From: Pseudomonadota bacterium
GTDB taxonomy: Bacteria > Pseudomonadota > Gammaproteobacteria > Burkholderiales > Burkholderiaceae_C
Direction: 5' to 3'
Assembly: GCA_018241225.1 (NCBI GenBank)
Contig: JAFEEG010000017.1
Coordinates: forward strand, 1-37,267
Length of the DNA stretch: 37,267 bases
Shown here: piece after piece, positions 14,810 through 23,519 of the stretch
How the letters are laid out: each line of letters starts with the position of its first letter
Position numbering within the stretch: the first letter of the stretch is position 1
The notes under the pieces: model-generated
The model's database searches: none
The model's input: the letters and a program-made list of their open reading frames with translations, nothing else
Told to the model about the DNA's origin: nothing
Position numbers and translations under genes: made by a program

Positions 14810-17800
14810 TCAGGCGGCCGCCCTTTCGGTTGCGGTGGAATCGTTGGCGGCCGGCCCGTCGGCCTCGGGTTGCGCCTGCTCCGGGGCGTGCCCTGCGGCA
14901 TCGGAGATCTCCTGGCGGACCTGGTCGCGGCGCTGCGCCGTCTCGGCACGCACCTGTGCGAAGTACTCGCGGCCGACCACCTTGGCCAGCAGGCGCTGCT
15001 GTGTGCCCTTCGCGTAGAGCTCCAGGCCGGTGCCGTGCAGGAGGAGGCTGAGCGCGCGGTCGACCTTCTCCGGGACTGTGGTGTCCAGGCCCAGTTTCAC
15101 GGCCACGTAGCCCTGCGGAATCCCGGTGGCGGAGCCCGCCTGCACGCCATCCACGTCAGCCTGGCCGGTCAGGCCCGCGCCGCCGCGGCCAGTGCCAAGC
15201 CGGCCGTTGCGCGAGAGGACACCCAGCGTCACATTGAGCTGGTCCTGGGCAGCCGTCGAGCGCTCGCCGAGCCGCTCCTTGCGCAACTTCACCTGCTCGC
15301 CCCGCATGAGACGCAGCGCGCGGCGTGCGTCCTTGGACTTCATCAGCATGATGATCGCCTTGTCGGTGATCTGGATGCCGTAGGGCTTGTTCGACTCCAT
15401 GAACTCGGTCTCGAGCAACAGGGTCTGGCCGGCCGTTGCACCCATGAGCCGTTTGATGAAGGGCTTGATCTGGCCGCCCCAGATGCGCATGGGCATGAAG
15501 TGGGCGCCGACGTGGGCCATCGTCTGCGGCAGCAGCACGCCGCGCTGGCGCATGCCCTTGTCATCCGTGTAGATGATCGAGCGGCCCACGCGGGACTTCA
15601 CCGACCAGTCGTAGGCCATGTACATGTTCCCGCCGAGCACGTGGCCGCTACGGCGGTGCTGGCCGACAGGCGCCAGGTCGAACTCGTCCTTGAGCCAGGC
15701 AACCTGGGCATGGTCGTGGTGGATCGTCACGAAGCGATCACGGGTGGGCGCTTGATTCACCACCTCGTCATGCCCTTGCGGGTACGAGAGCTGCGCCGGG
15801 CGCAGCCGCGCCGTCACGTTGGTGCGGATCGAGCCGGTGATCTCGCCCTTCTGTACGCTACCGTTCACCTCCGACAGGAGGGAGCGCAGCGAGTACTCCA
15901 GAGGGCGCTCCTCGCCCGGGAACACGACCATGATCTTCACCTTGTGCGGCAGGATCAGGTCGCGCGCATCGGTGGGCAGCTTCATGTTTACGACGACGCC
16001 CTTGCGCGAGCGCTCCTGCATTGCGCCATTTCCGTCGAACTTCGCCCCGTCGACGAAGATGGCGCCAGGCACCAGCCCTTCGATGTGCTCGCGCAGCCAC
16101 TCGGCACGCAGGTGTGCACGCTGGGCGCCCGGGTTCGACAGGGCCGCCTCTTCGTAGTTCGTGATGCCGGCGGCGACGGCCGCCATGTTCACGACGGCCT
16201 TCATGCCTGCGTTGAGCTTCGCGACGATGTCCGGCTTCCACTTGAGCCGGCCGTTTTCGTCCACCACCATGTGGCCGCCCTCACCCGAAAGCATCTCGGC
16301 AGAGGCTCCCGCGGCGCCCACGCATGCCGCCCACGACATAGGCTTGAGGTCGACGTTGTAGGAGATCTTCTTCACATACACCGGGCGGTCGAAGGCCGAC
16401 AGGAGGTCGTCCTGCTCAGAGGCGCCCTCGGCCTGGCTGTTGCCGGCAAGGGCGCTCACATCCATCGTGCCGACCACGTCCGGGTTCACGGCATCGGCGG
16501 CGGGCGCCGGCGCGGCCGGGTCGCCGGCAGTGCGATCGGCATCGTTGGTCAGGGCGTCGCGAATGAGCGCCTCTACGCTGTTCTCGCGCTCACCCGAGGT
16601 GTCGCCGAAGAAGACGCTGGAGGTTTCCTCCTTGGCGCGCCAGTCGTACTCGCGCGTCTTCAGCGGGTTCGTGCCGAGCAGCTCGTGCCGGTTGAACGAC
16701 TCGTCAAAGCGCGTGAACAGCTGGTCGTACACGTGGCGCTGCTCGCAGACCTTCAGCAGTGGCAGGCGCATCAGGAACAGGTTCACGGCCTGCACGCCCG
16801 AGATTTCCAGGAAGTTCTCGGGCAGGGCCAGCTTCTTGGCCACCAGCAGCTCGTCCTGGACGTAGCTGCGGATGGCTTCGAGCCCGATCGAGTTGAAGAG
16901 ATCGGGCACGTTCTTGATGAGCATCGCGTTCTCGCGGCTCGAGCGCACGTTCGCGCTCATCTTCTCGAGCTTGCGGTTCTGCATCATCACGTAGCGCAGT
17001 TCGCCGTAGATGCCCGTGGTGCAGGTCTCCACCAGGGGGACGGTCACCTGGTCGTAGCGGTTCACCCGGCCGATCAGCTGGATGCGGTCGGTGACGTTCT
17101 CGGGGATCTGGTGCTCCAGCAGCACGCGGCGCGAGCGGTCTAAGAAGCGCGGCGAGGCGTGCATCGAGGCGCCCGTGGCCGCCGAGCGGTTGATCAGCAG
17201 CGCCTGGATGTCGCCGTTGTTGAAGCTGCGCTTCACGGCGTTCACGGCCCGCTTGCTGCGAAGGCGCGGCATGACGCGCCACATCGCATCGCCCTCGCGC
17301 TGGACGACGCCGGCGGGGGCCGCCTCGCGCTCCAGTGAGAAGGAGCGGCCGGTGATTTCGCCCACCGAGATGCCCGAGTCGCGCAGGCGCTGCTCGATCA
17401 CGTCGAAGGCGGACACCGGAATCTCCGGGATGGCGTTGATCAGGCGCTCGAGCTGGGCGATGCCCTCCGAGAACTGCTTTCGGTCGGCGGGGGTCATCCC
17501 GGGCAGGTCCATGATCGACACCGTCTTGCGCTTGGAGACCACCTTCACGGCGCGGCTTCGTTCACCTTCAACGGCCTCTTGCGAGGGCGCTGCGGCGGCC
17601 AGAGCCTCGTCCAAGCTGACGGCCTCCGAATCCTCTGCCGGCTCGTCCTGGGCGCGCAGGCGCCGCAGCAGGCGTTTCTCGCGCTGTGCTGCGGTCAGCT
17701 CGGGGTTGGGCGCCGACGTGCCCTCGCCCTCCCCGTCCAGCTCGGCGGCAGCGCGCGCGGCCGCACCGGCAACGTCGTCTTGTTCCTCGGGGACCTCGTC

Positions 17801-20779
17801 CTCAATGTCCTCCTCGGTGATCTCGCGCTGCACCACGGTCGTCAGGCGCGGCATCAGGACGGCGCGCACGGCGTCGCGGATGGTGGGCATCTTGATGCGG
17901 GCGGGCATGCCGCCGGCCACGCGCTGCGTCTCGGCTTTACCGGCCACGTCGGCCTGGGCCATCAGCATGCGGGTCAGAGCTTCGTTCGTAGCCTCCGACA
18001 CGATCACGGGCTTGAGGCCCGCCTGGATGTGCTCGATGGCGCGATCGGCCACCTGCTCGGCGTTGAGCGCTCCTTGCACGGCCTTCATGACCTGGTACAG
18101 CACCGAGCCGGTGCCGAAGCTGCTGCTCATCAGATTCGCGCGGGACACCGGCGTCTGGGCGGCAGCCTTGGTTTGGTCCAGGATGGCCGCGCGGGCTTCC
18201 TTGGCGCGGCGCAGGACGTTCAGCGCTTCGCGGTTGCCGCGCATGAAGACCTGCTGCATATCACCGGCCAGGTAGGTGGCAGCGCCCAGGGCCTCAGCCA
18301 CCGCGTCGCTCACGCTCTCGTTGTAGGCGCGGCGTTCCTCGACGGTGTAGACGCTGACGTCCAGCTTGGACAGGTCGTGCTCGCGGCGGATGAGCGAGCC
18401 CTCGCCGGCCAGCATCGAGCTGAGCACCTCGGAGAACGACTCACCGCCCTTCTTGATCGCCGCGGCCAGGGAGGCCACGTTGACGCTGTCGGGCAGAGCT
18501 CGCTGGTAGATGTGCAGGTTGTCCTCGCTCTTGCTCCAAGTGGCCGAGGCGTACTGCACGCCCTTGGCCAGGCGGGACATCTCCGCGATGTGCGAGGCGA
18601 TCTGGCTGTCGCTGCCGGCGCCGATGTGTGACTCGTCAAAGATCACCAGGGCGTTGCCCAACTGGTTCTTCACCCATTGGGCCTTGTCGCTGTCCGAGCC
18701 CGCGATCTGCGAGTAGGTCAGAAAGCAGACGTTCAGGCCCTCGTCCTCGAGCTTGGCTCCACTCTCGACCATCGCCTTGGTGCGCGCGGCGCTGAAACCT
18801 TGGGCCAGCACCAGCGGCGTTTCACCCGGGCCCGGCTCCCAGGTGATCTCACCGTCGGTGTTCATGATCATCGGACGCACCCGATCCCACTCGCCGATCG
18901 CCTTGAGGTCGTTGGCCAGGTCGGAGAAGAGGTTCGCCTTGTCGGTGACGAAGAAGACCTGCTGGCCGCGGCGCAGCGCCCAAGCCATGAGGGCGGCCAA
19001 CTGGCGGCCCTTGCCGATGCCGGTCTCATCGGCCAGGATGCTCGCGTACCCTTCGATCTGGCGCACGATCATCATGGAGACGCCGTCGACCTGCTCGGGC
19101 GAGAGGCGCTTGGGCAGAACGCTCTCGCCCCAGCCGAGCTCGCGCGTCACCAGGCCGTCGACCCGGCCGAACAGCTTCTCGATGCGGGTCATGGTCGCCT
19201 GCAGGGGCGCCTGCATGTTCGAGGGCACCATGGTGCGGGCCTCGCCCACGCGCGAGAACGCGATGTAGGGGCGCTGCACCCGGCCTTCCATGGCCGCGCG
19301 CTCAACGTCCACGCCCTGGGCCTGGGCGTCCAGCACCTCGGCACGGGCCATCGACTCATCAACGGTTGTCTTCAGCTCGTCCCAGGACGAGATCACCGGC
19401 AGGTTGGAGATCGGCTGGGGCAGATCCACCCGGCGGTTGACCACCGAGATGACCCGCAGGCCCGGGTTGTTCTCGGGCACGCCGGCCTTGCGCGAAAGGA
19501 TCGGGGCGGTCTCAAAGGCGCTCTGGATCTCGTAGCGCTCGTTGACCATCTGCAAGAAGTTGCGCGAGGCACCCGACAGCTCGCCAGGCACGGCATCGGC
19601 GGCCAGGACGATGACGGCGCGGCCGCACTCCTTGAGCGAGCGCAGCGAGTTGATCGCCAGGGAGTAGTCCATGCGCTGGCCATCTGCATTGAGCACGGGG
19701 TCGGCGTTGATGAACATCGCGTCCGCGCCCACTTCGCGGGCGGGGGCGAACTCGCCGTCCTGCCACTGCGTGCTGGCGCGCAAGGTCACGCCGCTGGAGA
19801 GAGCCGACAGATCCTTGGTGCCGCGGTAGGCGCGCACCTTGGTGCCTTCGGGCAGGAACGCGAAGCTCGCGCCGTCGAAGGCGTTGGGCACCACGACGGT
19901 CAGGCCTTCGGTGTCGCCCAGCAGGCGCTGGCTGGCCACCGAGATGGGCGTGGGCATCGTGCCGGTGCCGCGCAGGCGCCCCTTGAAGGGCGGCAGCAGG
20001 TCCGTCAGGCGCGCAGACTCGCCGTAGGCGTCCTGGGCCACCTCGAAGCCGTCGCGCAGGTAGCGCAGCAGCGAGGTCTCGATCGCAGCGTGTACCTCGT
20101 CGTGCTGCTCGAGCGTCCACTCGACCTGGTCTTCGCCCGCGGCGCCGTTGACAGCGCGCAAGAACCGCTCGGTGTCTTCGGTGTGCTGCACTTCGCCAAG
20201 CACCATGGAGCGCACGAAGCCGTCGGCGCATTGGAGCAACTCCATCGTGCGCGCGCCCGCATCCACGTCCTTGGGCAGGCGCAGGAACACGTGGGGCTGG
20301 ATCGCGTCGGATTCGTCAACACGAACCTCGAGCGCCTGGGAATTGAGCTTGATGACGTAGCGCGCGCCGGCGGCCTCGAACACGCGATCGCCGTCTGCGT
20401 TGCGGCCCAGCAGCACCGCGTTGTTGATGTCGATGGCCGCATCGCGCTCTTCGCGGGTGGCCGGGCGCTCATCTGCCTTGCGCGCGGGCTGCAAGTTGAG
20501 CATATAGCTCTCGGGCAGCATCTCGCGCACCGCGGCATTGGGAAACACGGGCCGGAAGTCGGCAGGCTTCGGGCGCTCGCCTGGGCGCACGCGGCGCACC
20601 AGGTACTTCTTGGCGCCGCCAGCGGCAAAGCCCAGCTTCGCGATGGACTTGTTCCAGGAAGGATTGAGGTAGGACAGGCCAGTGACGAAGAGGTGCAGAT
20701 GCGGCTCGCCGCCCACATCGATCGTTGCAATCTTCAGGCGCGCACCAGACGCGTCGTTGAGGTCAATCCACTTTGGCAT
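14810..20779 (-). CDS. Giant Strawberry-notch-type SF2 helicase with degenerate methyltransferase domain (1989 aa)
   Basis: The N-terminal part (about 1-260) is unassigned. Residues about 290-430 have the layout of an N6-adenine methyltransferase, but the SAM-binding glycine motif is V-V-V-P-N-A-F-D-G-A and the usual N-P-P-F is I-N-A-D-P-V-L (357-363), so catalysis looks lost. Helicase motifs follow: Walker A A-D-E-T-G-I-G-K-G (583-591), DEAH-like D-E-S-H (715-718), motif III S-A-T (745-747), and near 1237 motif VI Q-L-I-G-R-V-N-R-Y. An acidic, Ala-rich linker (about 985-1020) separates the two helicase halves. About 700 further residues are unassigned. Proteins of this size and order occur in phages, plasmids and integrative elements. 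It lies between an unknown 253-residue gene and a 286-residue gene in one operon. The helicase call is firm; the degenerate MTase is inference from alignment by eye. Confidence 0.85.
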   Translation of the reverse strand: MPKWIDLNDASGARLKIATIDVGGEPHLHLFVTGLSYLNPSWNKSIAKLGFAAGGAKKYLVRRVRPGERPKPADFRPVFPNAAVREMLPESYMLNLQPARKADERPATREERDAAIDINNAVLLGRNADGDRVFEAAGARYVIKLNSQALEVRVDESDAIQPHVFLRLPKDVDAGARTMELLQCADGFVRSMVLGEVQHTEDTERFLRAVNGAAGEDQVEWTLEQHDEVHAAIETSLLRYLRDGFEVAQDAYGESARLTDLLPPFKGRLRGTGTMPTPISVASQRLLGDTEGLTVVVPNAFDGASFAFLPEGTKVRAYRGTKDLSALSSGVTLRASTQWQDGEFAPAREVGADAMFINADPVLNADGQRMDYSLAINSLRSLKECGRAVIVLAADAVPGELSGASRNFLQMVNERYEIQSAFETAPILSRKAGVPENNPGLRVISVVNRRVDLPQPISNLPVISSWDELKTTVDESMARAEVLDAQAQGVDVERAAMEGRVQRPYIAFSRVGEARTMVPSNMQAPLQATMTRIEKLFGRVDGLVTRELGWGESVLPKRLSPEQVDGVSMMIVRQIEGYASILADETGIGKGRQLAALMAWALRRGQQVFFVTDKANLFSDLANDLKAIGEWDRVRPMIMNTDGEITWEPGPGETPLVLAQGFSAARTKAMVESGAKLEDEGLNVCFLTYSQIAGSDSDKAQWVKNQLGNALVIFDESHIGAGSDSQIASHIAEMSRLAKGVQYASATWSKSEDNLHIYQRALPDSVNVASLAAAIKKGGESFSEVLSSMLAGEGSLIRREHDLSKLDVSVYTVEERRAYNESVSDAVAEALGAATYLAGDMQQVFMRGNREALNVLRRAKEARAAILDQTKAAAQTPVSRANLMSSSFGTGSVLYQVMKAVQGALNAEQVADRAIEHIQAGLKPVIVSEATNEALTRMLMAQADVAGKAETQRVAGGMPARIKMPTIRDAVRAVLMPRLTTVVQREITEEDIEDEVPEEQDDVAGAAARAAAELDGEGEGTSAPNPELTAAQREKRLLRRLRAQDEPAEDSEAVSLDEALAAAAPSQEAVEGERSRAVKVVSKRKTVSIMDLPGMTPADRKQFSEGIAQLERLINAIPEIPVSAFDVIEQRLRDSGISVGEITGRSFSLEREAAPAGVVQREGDAMWRVMPRLRSKRAVNAVKRSFNNGDIQALLINRSAATGASMHASPRFLDRSRRVLLEHQIPENVTDRIQLIGRVNRYDQVTVPLVETCTTGIYGELRYVMMQNRKLEKMSANVRSSRENAMLIKNVPDLFNSIGLEAIRSYVQDELLVAKKLALPENFLEISGVQAVNLFLMRLPLLKVCEQRHVYDQLFTRFDESFNRHELLGTNPLKTREYDWRAKEETSSVFFGDTSGERENSVEALIRDALTNDADRTAGDPAAPAPAADAVNPDVVGTMDVSALAGNSQAEGASEQDDLLSAFDRPVYVKKISYNVDLKPMSWAACVGAAGASAEMLSGEGGHMVVDENGRLKWKPDIVAKLNAGMKAVVNMAAVAAGITNYEEAALSNPGAQRAHLRAEWLREHIEGLVPGAIFVDGAKFDGNGAMQERSRKGVVVNMKLPTDARDLILPHKVKIMVVFPGEERPLEYSLRSLLSEVNGSVQKGEITGSIRTNVTARLRPAQLSYPQGHDEVVNQAPTRDRFVTIHHDHAQVAWLKDEFDLAPVGQHRRSGHVLGGNMYMAYDWSVKSRVGRSIIYTDDKGMRQRGVLLPQTMAHVGAHFMPMRIWGGQIKPFIKRLMGATAGQTLLLETEFMESNKPYGIQITDKAIIMLMKSKDARRALRLMRGEQVKLRKERLGERSTAAQDQLNVTLGVLSRNGRLGTGRGGAGLTGQADVDGVQAGSATGIPQGYVAVKLGLDTTVPEKVDRALSLLLHGTGLELYAKGTQQRLLAKVVGREYFAQVRAETAQRRDQVRQEISDAAGHAPEQAQPEADGPAANDSTATERAAA

Positions 20780-20898
20780 CGCGCCCTACTCTCAGAAAAA
20801 GGTGCGCACCGCGTGAGCTGCCCGCAATGGGGCCCACCGGTGCGACGTGGGTCAGGGAAGGCTCGAGGAGAAAGAAGGATTCGTTTGGAATCCGAAGA

Positions 20899-20928
20899 GG
20901 CCTGGCAGTCCCATCAAGCCACCAGGCC
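20899..20928 (-). terminator. Hairpin between the 253-residue gene and the helicase gene
   Basis: GGCCTGG (20899-20905) and CCAGGCC (20922-20928) form a 7-base stem around a 16-base loop, with TCTT after it on the minus strand. It lies just after the stop of the 253-residue gene and about 120 bases before the helicase start. It may act as a partial terminator or attenuator. Confidence 0.5.
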
Positions 20929-20944
20929 CTTCTGGACAGCCGGT

Positions 20945-21706
20945 TTAGGCGCGGGGAGCAGCGGCAGCTGCGGCTTCGTTCGGGTCGATGCTGTCGTTGT
21001 CGTGATCGCCGACGGGCGCCTGGCTCTGGTTGTGCGCCCGCGTGTCCTTGTCCTTGTAGAACCCTTCCAGGCCGGTGGCGGTGAAGATCGCGATGTTGTT
21101 GATTTCCTCCCAGTCCAGCTGATCGCGGCCCTGGAAGCGGACGGTCTTGGCCTTGGGCAGGCCGGCCGGCTTGTCACCTTCCATCAGGATCTGGCCGTCG
21201 GCGCCGGCGAAGATCGGCTTGAACTTCTCGGCAGTGGTGGCGCCCATGGGCTTCACGCTGATGAACGAGCGGTCCTTGTCGAACGCCGGGCCGTCGCCGA
21301 TGCTCTCGCCAGCGCGGATCTGGCTCACATAGATGTCAATGGCCTGGTCACCATGCGACAGCGCGTTGGCCGCCAGCAGGCCGATGACGGTGCGACCGAG
21401 GTTCTGGTCCAGGCGGATCTTGATGCTCTCGCCATCGCTCAGACGGACCGTTGCGATCGGATAGGTGACTTGGGGCTGAACGGTCGGCGGGGTCGTGTCG
21501 GTGCCGACCTTGACGCTCACGACGTTGCCGCTCAGTTGACGGGCCAGATCGTAGTGGCCCTGTTCGTTCTTGTAGAGGAAGCCCGCGGCCCGGAAATCAG
21601 GGTTCGCCGCGATGTCGGCTTCCGCCATGTGCTTGTTGGTCTTTTCGACCAGCGAGACGAAGATCAGGTTGCTGCGTTCGAAGCTCCGGGTCTTGGTGAT
21701 AGCCAT
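20945..21706 (-). CDS. Hypothetical protein with acidic, Ala-rich tail (253 aa)
   Basis: Start chosen at the ATG at 21706 because AGGAG lies eight bases upstream; an earlier in-frame start lies inside the hairpin region. The protein has a beta-rich middle (V-R-L-S-D-G-E-S-I-K-I-R-L-D about residue 85, I-D-I-Y-V-S-Q-I-R-A-G about 120) and a flexible end with D-H-D-N-D-S-I-D-P-N-E followed by alanines. A compact beta domain with an acidic tail is the layout of single-strand DNA-binding proteins, and recombinase operons usually hold an annealing or SSB partner beside a YqaJ or lambda-type exonuclease. The SSB or annealing idea is inference from position and shape, not homology. Confidence 0.75.
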   Translation of the reverse strand: MAITKTRSFERSNLIFVSLVEKTNKHMAEADIAANPDFRAAGFLYKNEQGHYDLARQLSGNVVSVKVGTDTTPPTVQPQVTYPIATVRLSDGESIKIRLDQNLGRTVIGLLAANALSHGDQAIDIYVSQIRAGESIGDGPAFDKDRSFISVKPMGATTAEKFKPIFAGADGQILMEGDKPAGLPKAKTVRFQGRDQLDWEEINNIAIFTATGLEGFYKDKDTRAHNQSQAPVGDHDNDSIDPNEAAAAAAPRA

Positions 21707-21730
21707 TTGTTCAACTCCTAAAAATGAGAA

Positions 21731-21788
21731 CAAAGATGAGACCGCACACGTTTTGAATGTTCGCGAGGCTTGTGCGGCCTCATCTTTG
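21731..21788 (-). terminator. Long hairpin after the nuclease gene, minus strand
   Basis: The arms CAAAGATGAGACCGCACA (21731-21748) and TGTGCGGCCTCATCTTTG (21771-21788) pair over 18 bases with one mismatch, around a 22-base loop. On the minus strand the second arm is followed by TTCTCATTTTT. This is a good intrinsic terminator candidate directly after the nuclease stop, yet the SD of the next gene lies only about 15 bases later, so it may work as an attenuator. Confidence 0.7.
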
Positions 21789-21820
21789 GCCACGCGAACA
21801 CGTTGGGGGACGGACGCGCC

Positions 21821-23185
21821 TTATCCGCGCGCAGCCTGCGCCACAGGTTCATCCGCGAACTGATCCACGGCTTCGGTTTCGGCTTGCGCCTGGTGCACGA
21901 ACAAGGGGAAGTGAGTGTTGATGTAGAGCTCCATTTCTTCCTTGAGTGGCTTCTCGATCCGGAAGACGTGCTGCTCGGTCATGTAGGCCTCCAGGTCGAT
22001 GCCGAAGCCCTGGGCGTGCTCGGCCAGCTTGTCGGCGTCGACCTTGTCGGCTCGGAACTGCTTGACGTCCACGCCCAGCGACTTGAGGTGGCACGCCATG
22101 GCGGCCGAGTCGTAGCCGTCCTTCTTGGTGACCATGGCCATCTGCTCGGGGCTCAGGGTCGCCTGGAGCTTTTCGGCGTCGATCTTCAAGTTGGCGGTCA
22201 AGGCTCCGGCGCCGGGCACGACAACCTTGTGTCCATCGAGCGCACGACCGTCCAGGCCCTTGATCAGTTCCTCACGAAGCTCCTTGGCGCGCTCATCCGC
22301 GGCCTTGGCCAATGCCCAGGCGCTGGCCATGCGAGTCGCCAGTTCGGAGTGCTTGGCCACGAAGCCTTCGCAGGCGCCCAGGATCGGGGTGCGCACGTAG
22401 GGCGGCACCACATTGGTCATGACGCAATCCCAGGCCCAGTTGCCTGCGTTGCGCACCAGCTGCTTGAGCTCGTCGTTGACGACGATCACGTCGTCCTTCA
22501 GGCGCCAGCCAGCCCAGTCGTACTGGCTGAGCATCAGGCCGTGCAGCTCGATGCCCTGCTCTTCGCAGAGGATTGCGCCCTGGGCGAGCTGGCAGCCGTA
22601 CTGGAAATGGATTTCCTCGCCTTCCTCCACCTTGCTGGGCGCCTTGTAGTCAGCGAGCCAGCGGGACATCGGGCGCGCCTCGGCGAAGGGCCGGGTCGCC
22701 GCGAGCATGCGCGAGGGGATCTGCGCCACTTCGTCGGGGCTGTAGCGCATCCAGGGCAGCTTGCCCTGCGCGGCCTTGAGGGCCTCAAAGGCAGCCTCGT
22801 CGCGGTGCGCACCGTACTTCTTGTAGAACTTGGACGCGTGCAGGGCCTCGTTCTCGTGGCCACGGGTCATGTGCTCGTTGGTCTCGTCGGGCACCTTGCG
22901 CATCAGCTTGCCCAGCACGATGTCGTGGGCGCTGGCCATGTGGTCCGCGCGCACGCCGTGCTGGTTGCGCACGAGCACGCCGATCTCGGAGCCGCCGAAG
23001 CCGTTCAGGCGGATCGCGTGCCAGTTGGCCTGCTCACCATGGAGCTCGACCACGCGGCCAATCCACTGGCGGGCGTCGGAGATTTGGATCAGGTCGCGCT
23101 GCGGCAGGGCATCGACCAGCTTCCACACTTTGGCGGTGATCGCTGTCTTCTCCTCTGCGCGGAGTACTCGACCCAGTTCTTCCAT
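21821..23185 (-). CDS. YqaJ/lambda-exonuclease-type viral recombinase nuclease (454 aa)
   Basis: The PD-(D/E)XK pattern of YqaJ-like exonucleases is visible: G-G-S-E-I-G (64-69), R-G-H-E-N-E (108-113) giving the catalytic Glu, S-P-D-E-V (149-153) giving the Asp, and L-A-D-Y-K-A-P (177-183) with the D-x-K pair, followed by Y-G-C-Q-L-A-Q-G (196-203) in the place of the family's Y-Q-V-Q-L helix. The Asp in D-Y-K replaces the usual Glu of E-x-K. The C-terminal half (about 240-454) has no match that I recognise. AAGGAT lies eight bases before the ATG. It is the first gene of the module and probably resects double-stranded ends for annealing-type recombination. Confidence 0.82.
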   Translation of the reverse strand: MEELGRVLRAEEKTAITAKVWKLVDALPQRDLIQISDARQWIGRVVELHGEQANWHAIRLNGFGGSEIGVLVRNQHGVRADHMASAHDIVLGKLMRKVPDETNEHMTRGHENEALHASKFYKKYGAHRDEAAFEALKAAQGKLPWMRYSPDEVAQIPSRMLAATRPFAEARPMSRWLADYKAPSKVEEGEEIHFQYGCQLAQGAILCEEQGIELHGLMLSQYDWAGWRLKDDVIVVNDELKQLVRNAGNWAWDCVMTNVVPPYVRTPILGACEGFVAKHSELATRMASAWALAKAADERAKELREELIKGLDGRALDGHKVVVPGAGALTANLKIDAEKLQATLSPEQMAMVTKKDGYDSAAMACHLKSLGVDVKQFRADKVDADKLAEHAQGFGIDLEAYMTEQHVFRIEKPLKEEMELYINTHFPLFVHQAQAETEAVDQFADEPVAQAARG

Positions 23186-23519
23186 CTCGTCGCATCCTTG
23201 ATCTGGTTGAGCGAAGCGCCTTTGGCCCGAGGTGTTTCGCTATATTGCATCGCAAGGATATATGTCTACGAGTGAATGTGATTTTTTGTTTTCGTGATTG
23301 TTTCGACCGGAAAAGCAAGCGCAGCAGCAAAGTCGCTAGCACCTTCGACTTCACTTCGCCAGATACCTGTCATTTCACATAGGTGGCCGGTGGTACTAGG
23401 TCACGCAGGACGGCTGTTCCTTCATGTGCGGAACTCCTTGATCGGGAGCGGCACGACCTACGATTCGTCTCGAAAAGAAAAACCTTCATCTCCGTTTTCC
23501 GCTTCTTCCCCACTTTCCC
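23186..23519. promoter_or_regulatory. Divergent intergenic region, nuclease operon and histidine kinase
   Basis: About 330 bases with no gene. The AT-rich part near 23241-23300 should hold the promoter of the nuclease operon. It contains the inverted repeat TTGC-ATC-GCAA (23245-23255) next to TATATT and ATATAT stretches. I cannot fix -35 and -10 boxes with confidence. If the kinase starts at 23628 the gap is longer. Confidence 0.4.

Noticed and set aside
14561..21721. Very long plus-strand open frames opposite the helicase and neighbouring genes
   Set aside because: They consist of Ala/Arg/His/Leu/Val-rich text typical of antisense frames in GC-rich DNA, while the minus strand encodes ordered helicase motifs.
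21770..23275. 501-codon plus-strand frame opposite the nuclease gene
   Set aside because: Low-complexity composition, no SD and no motif; the minus strand carries the YqaJ signature.
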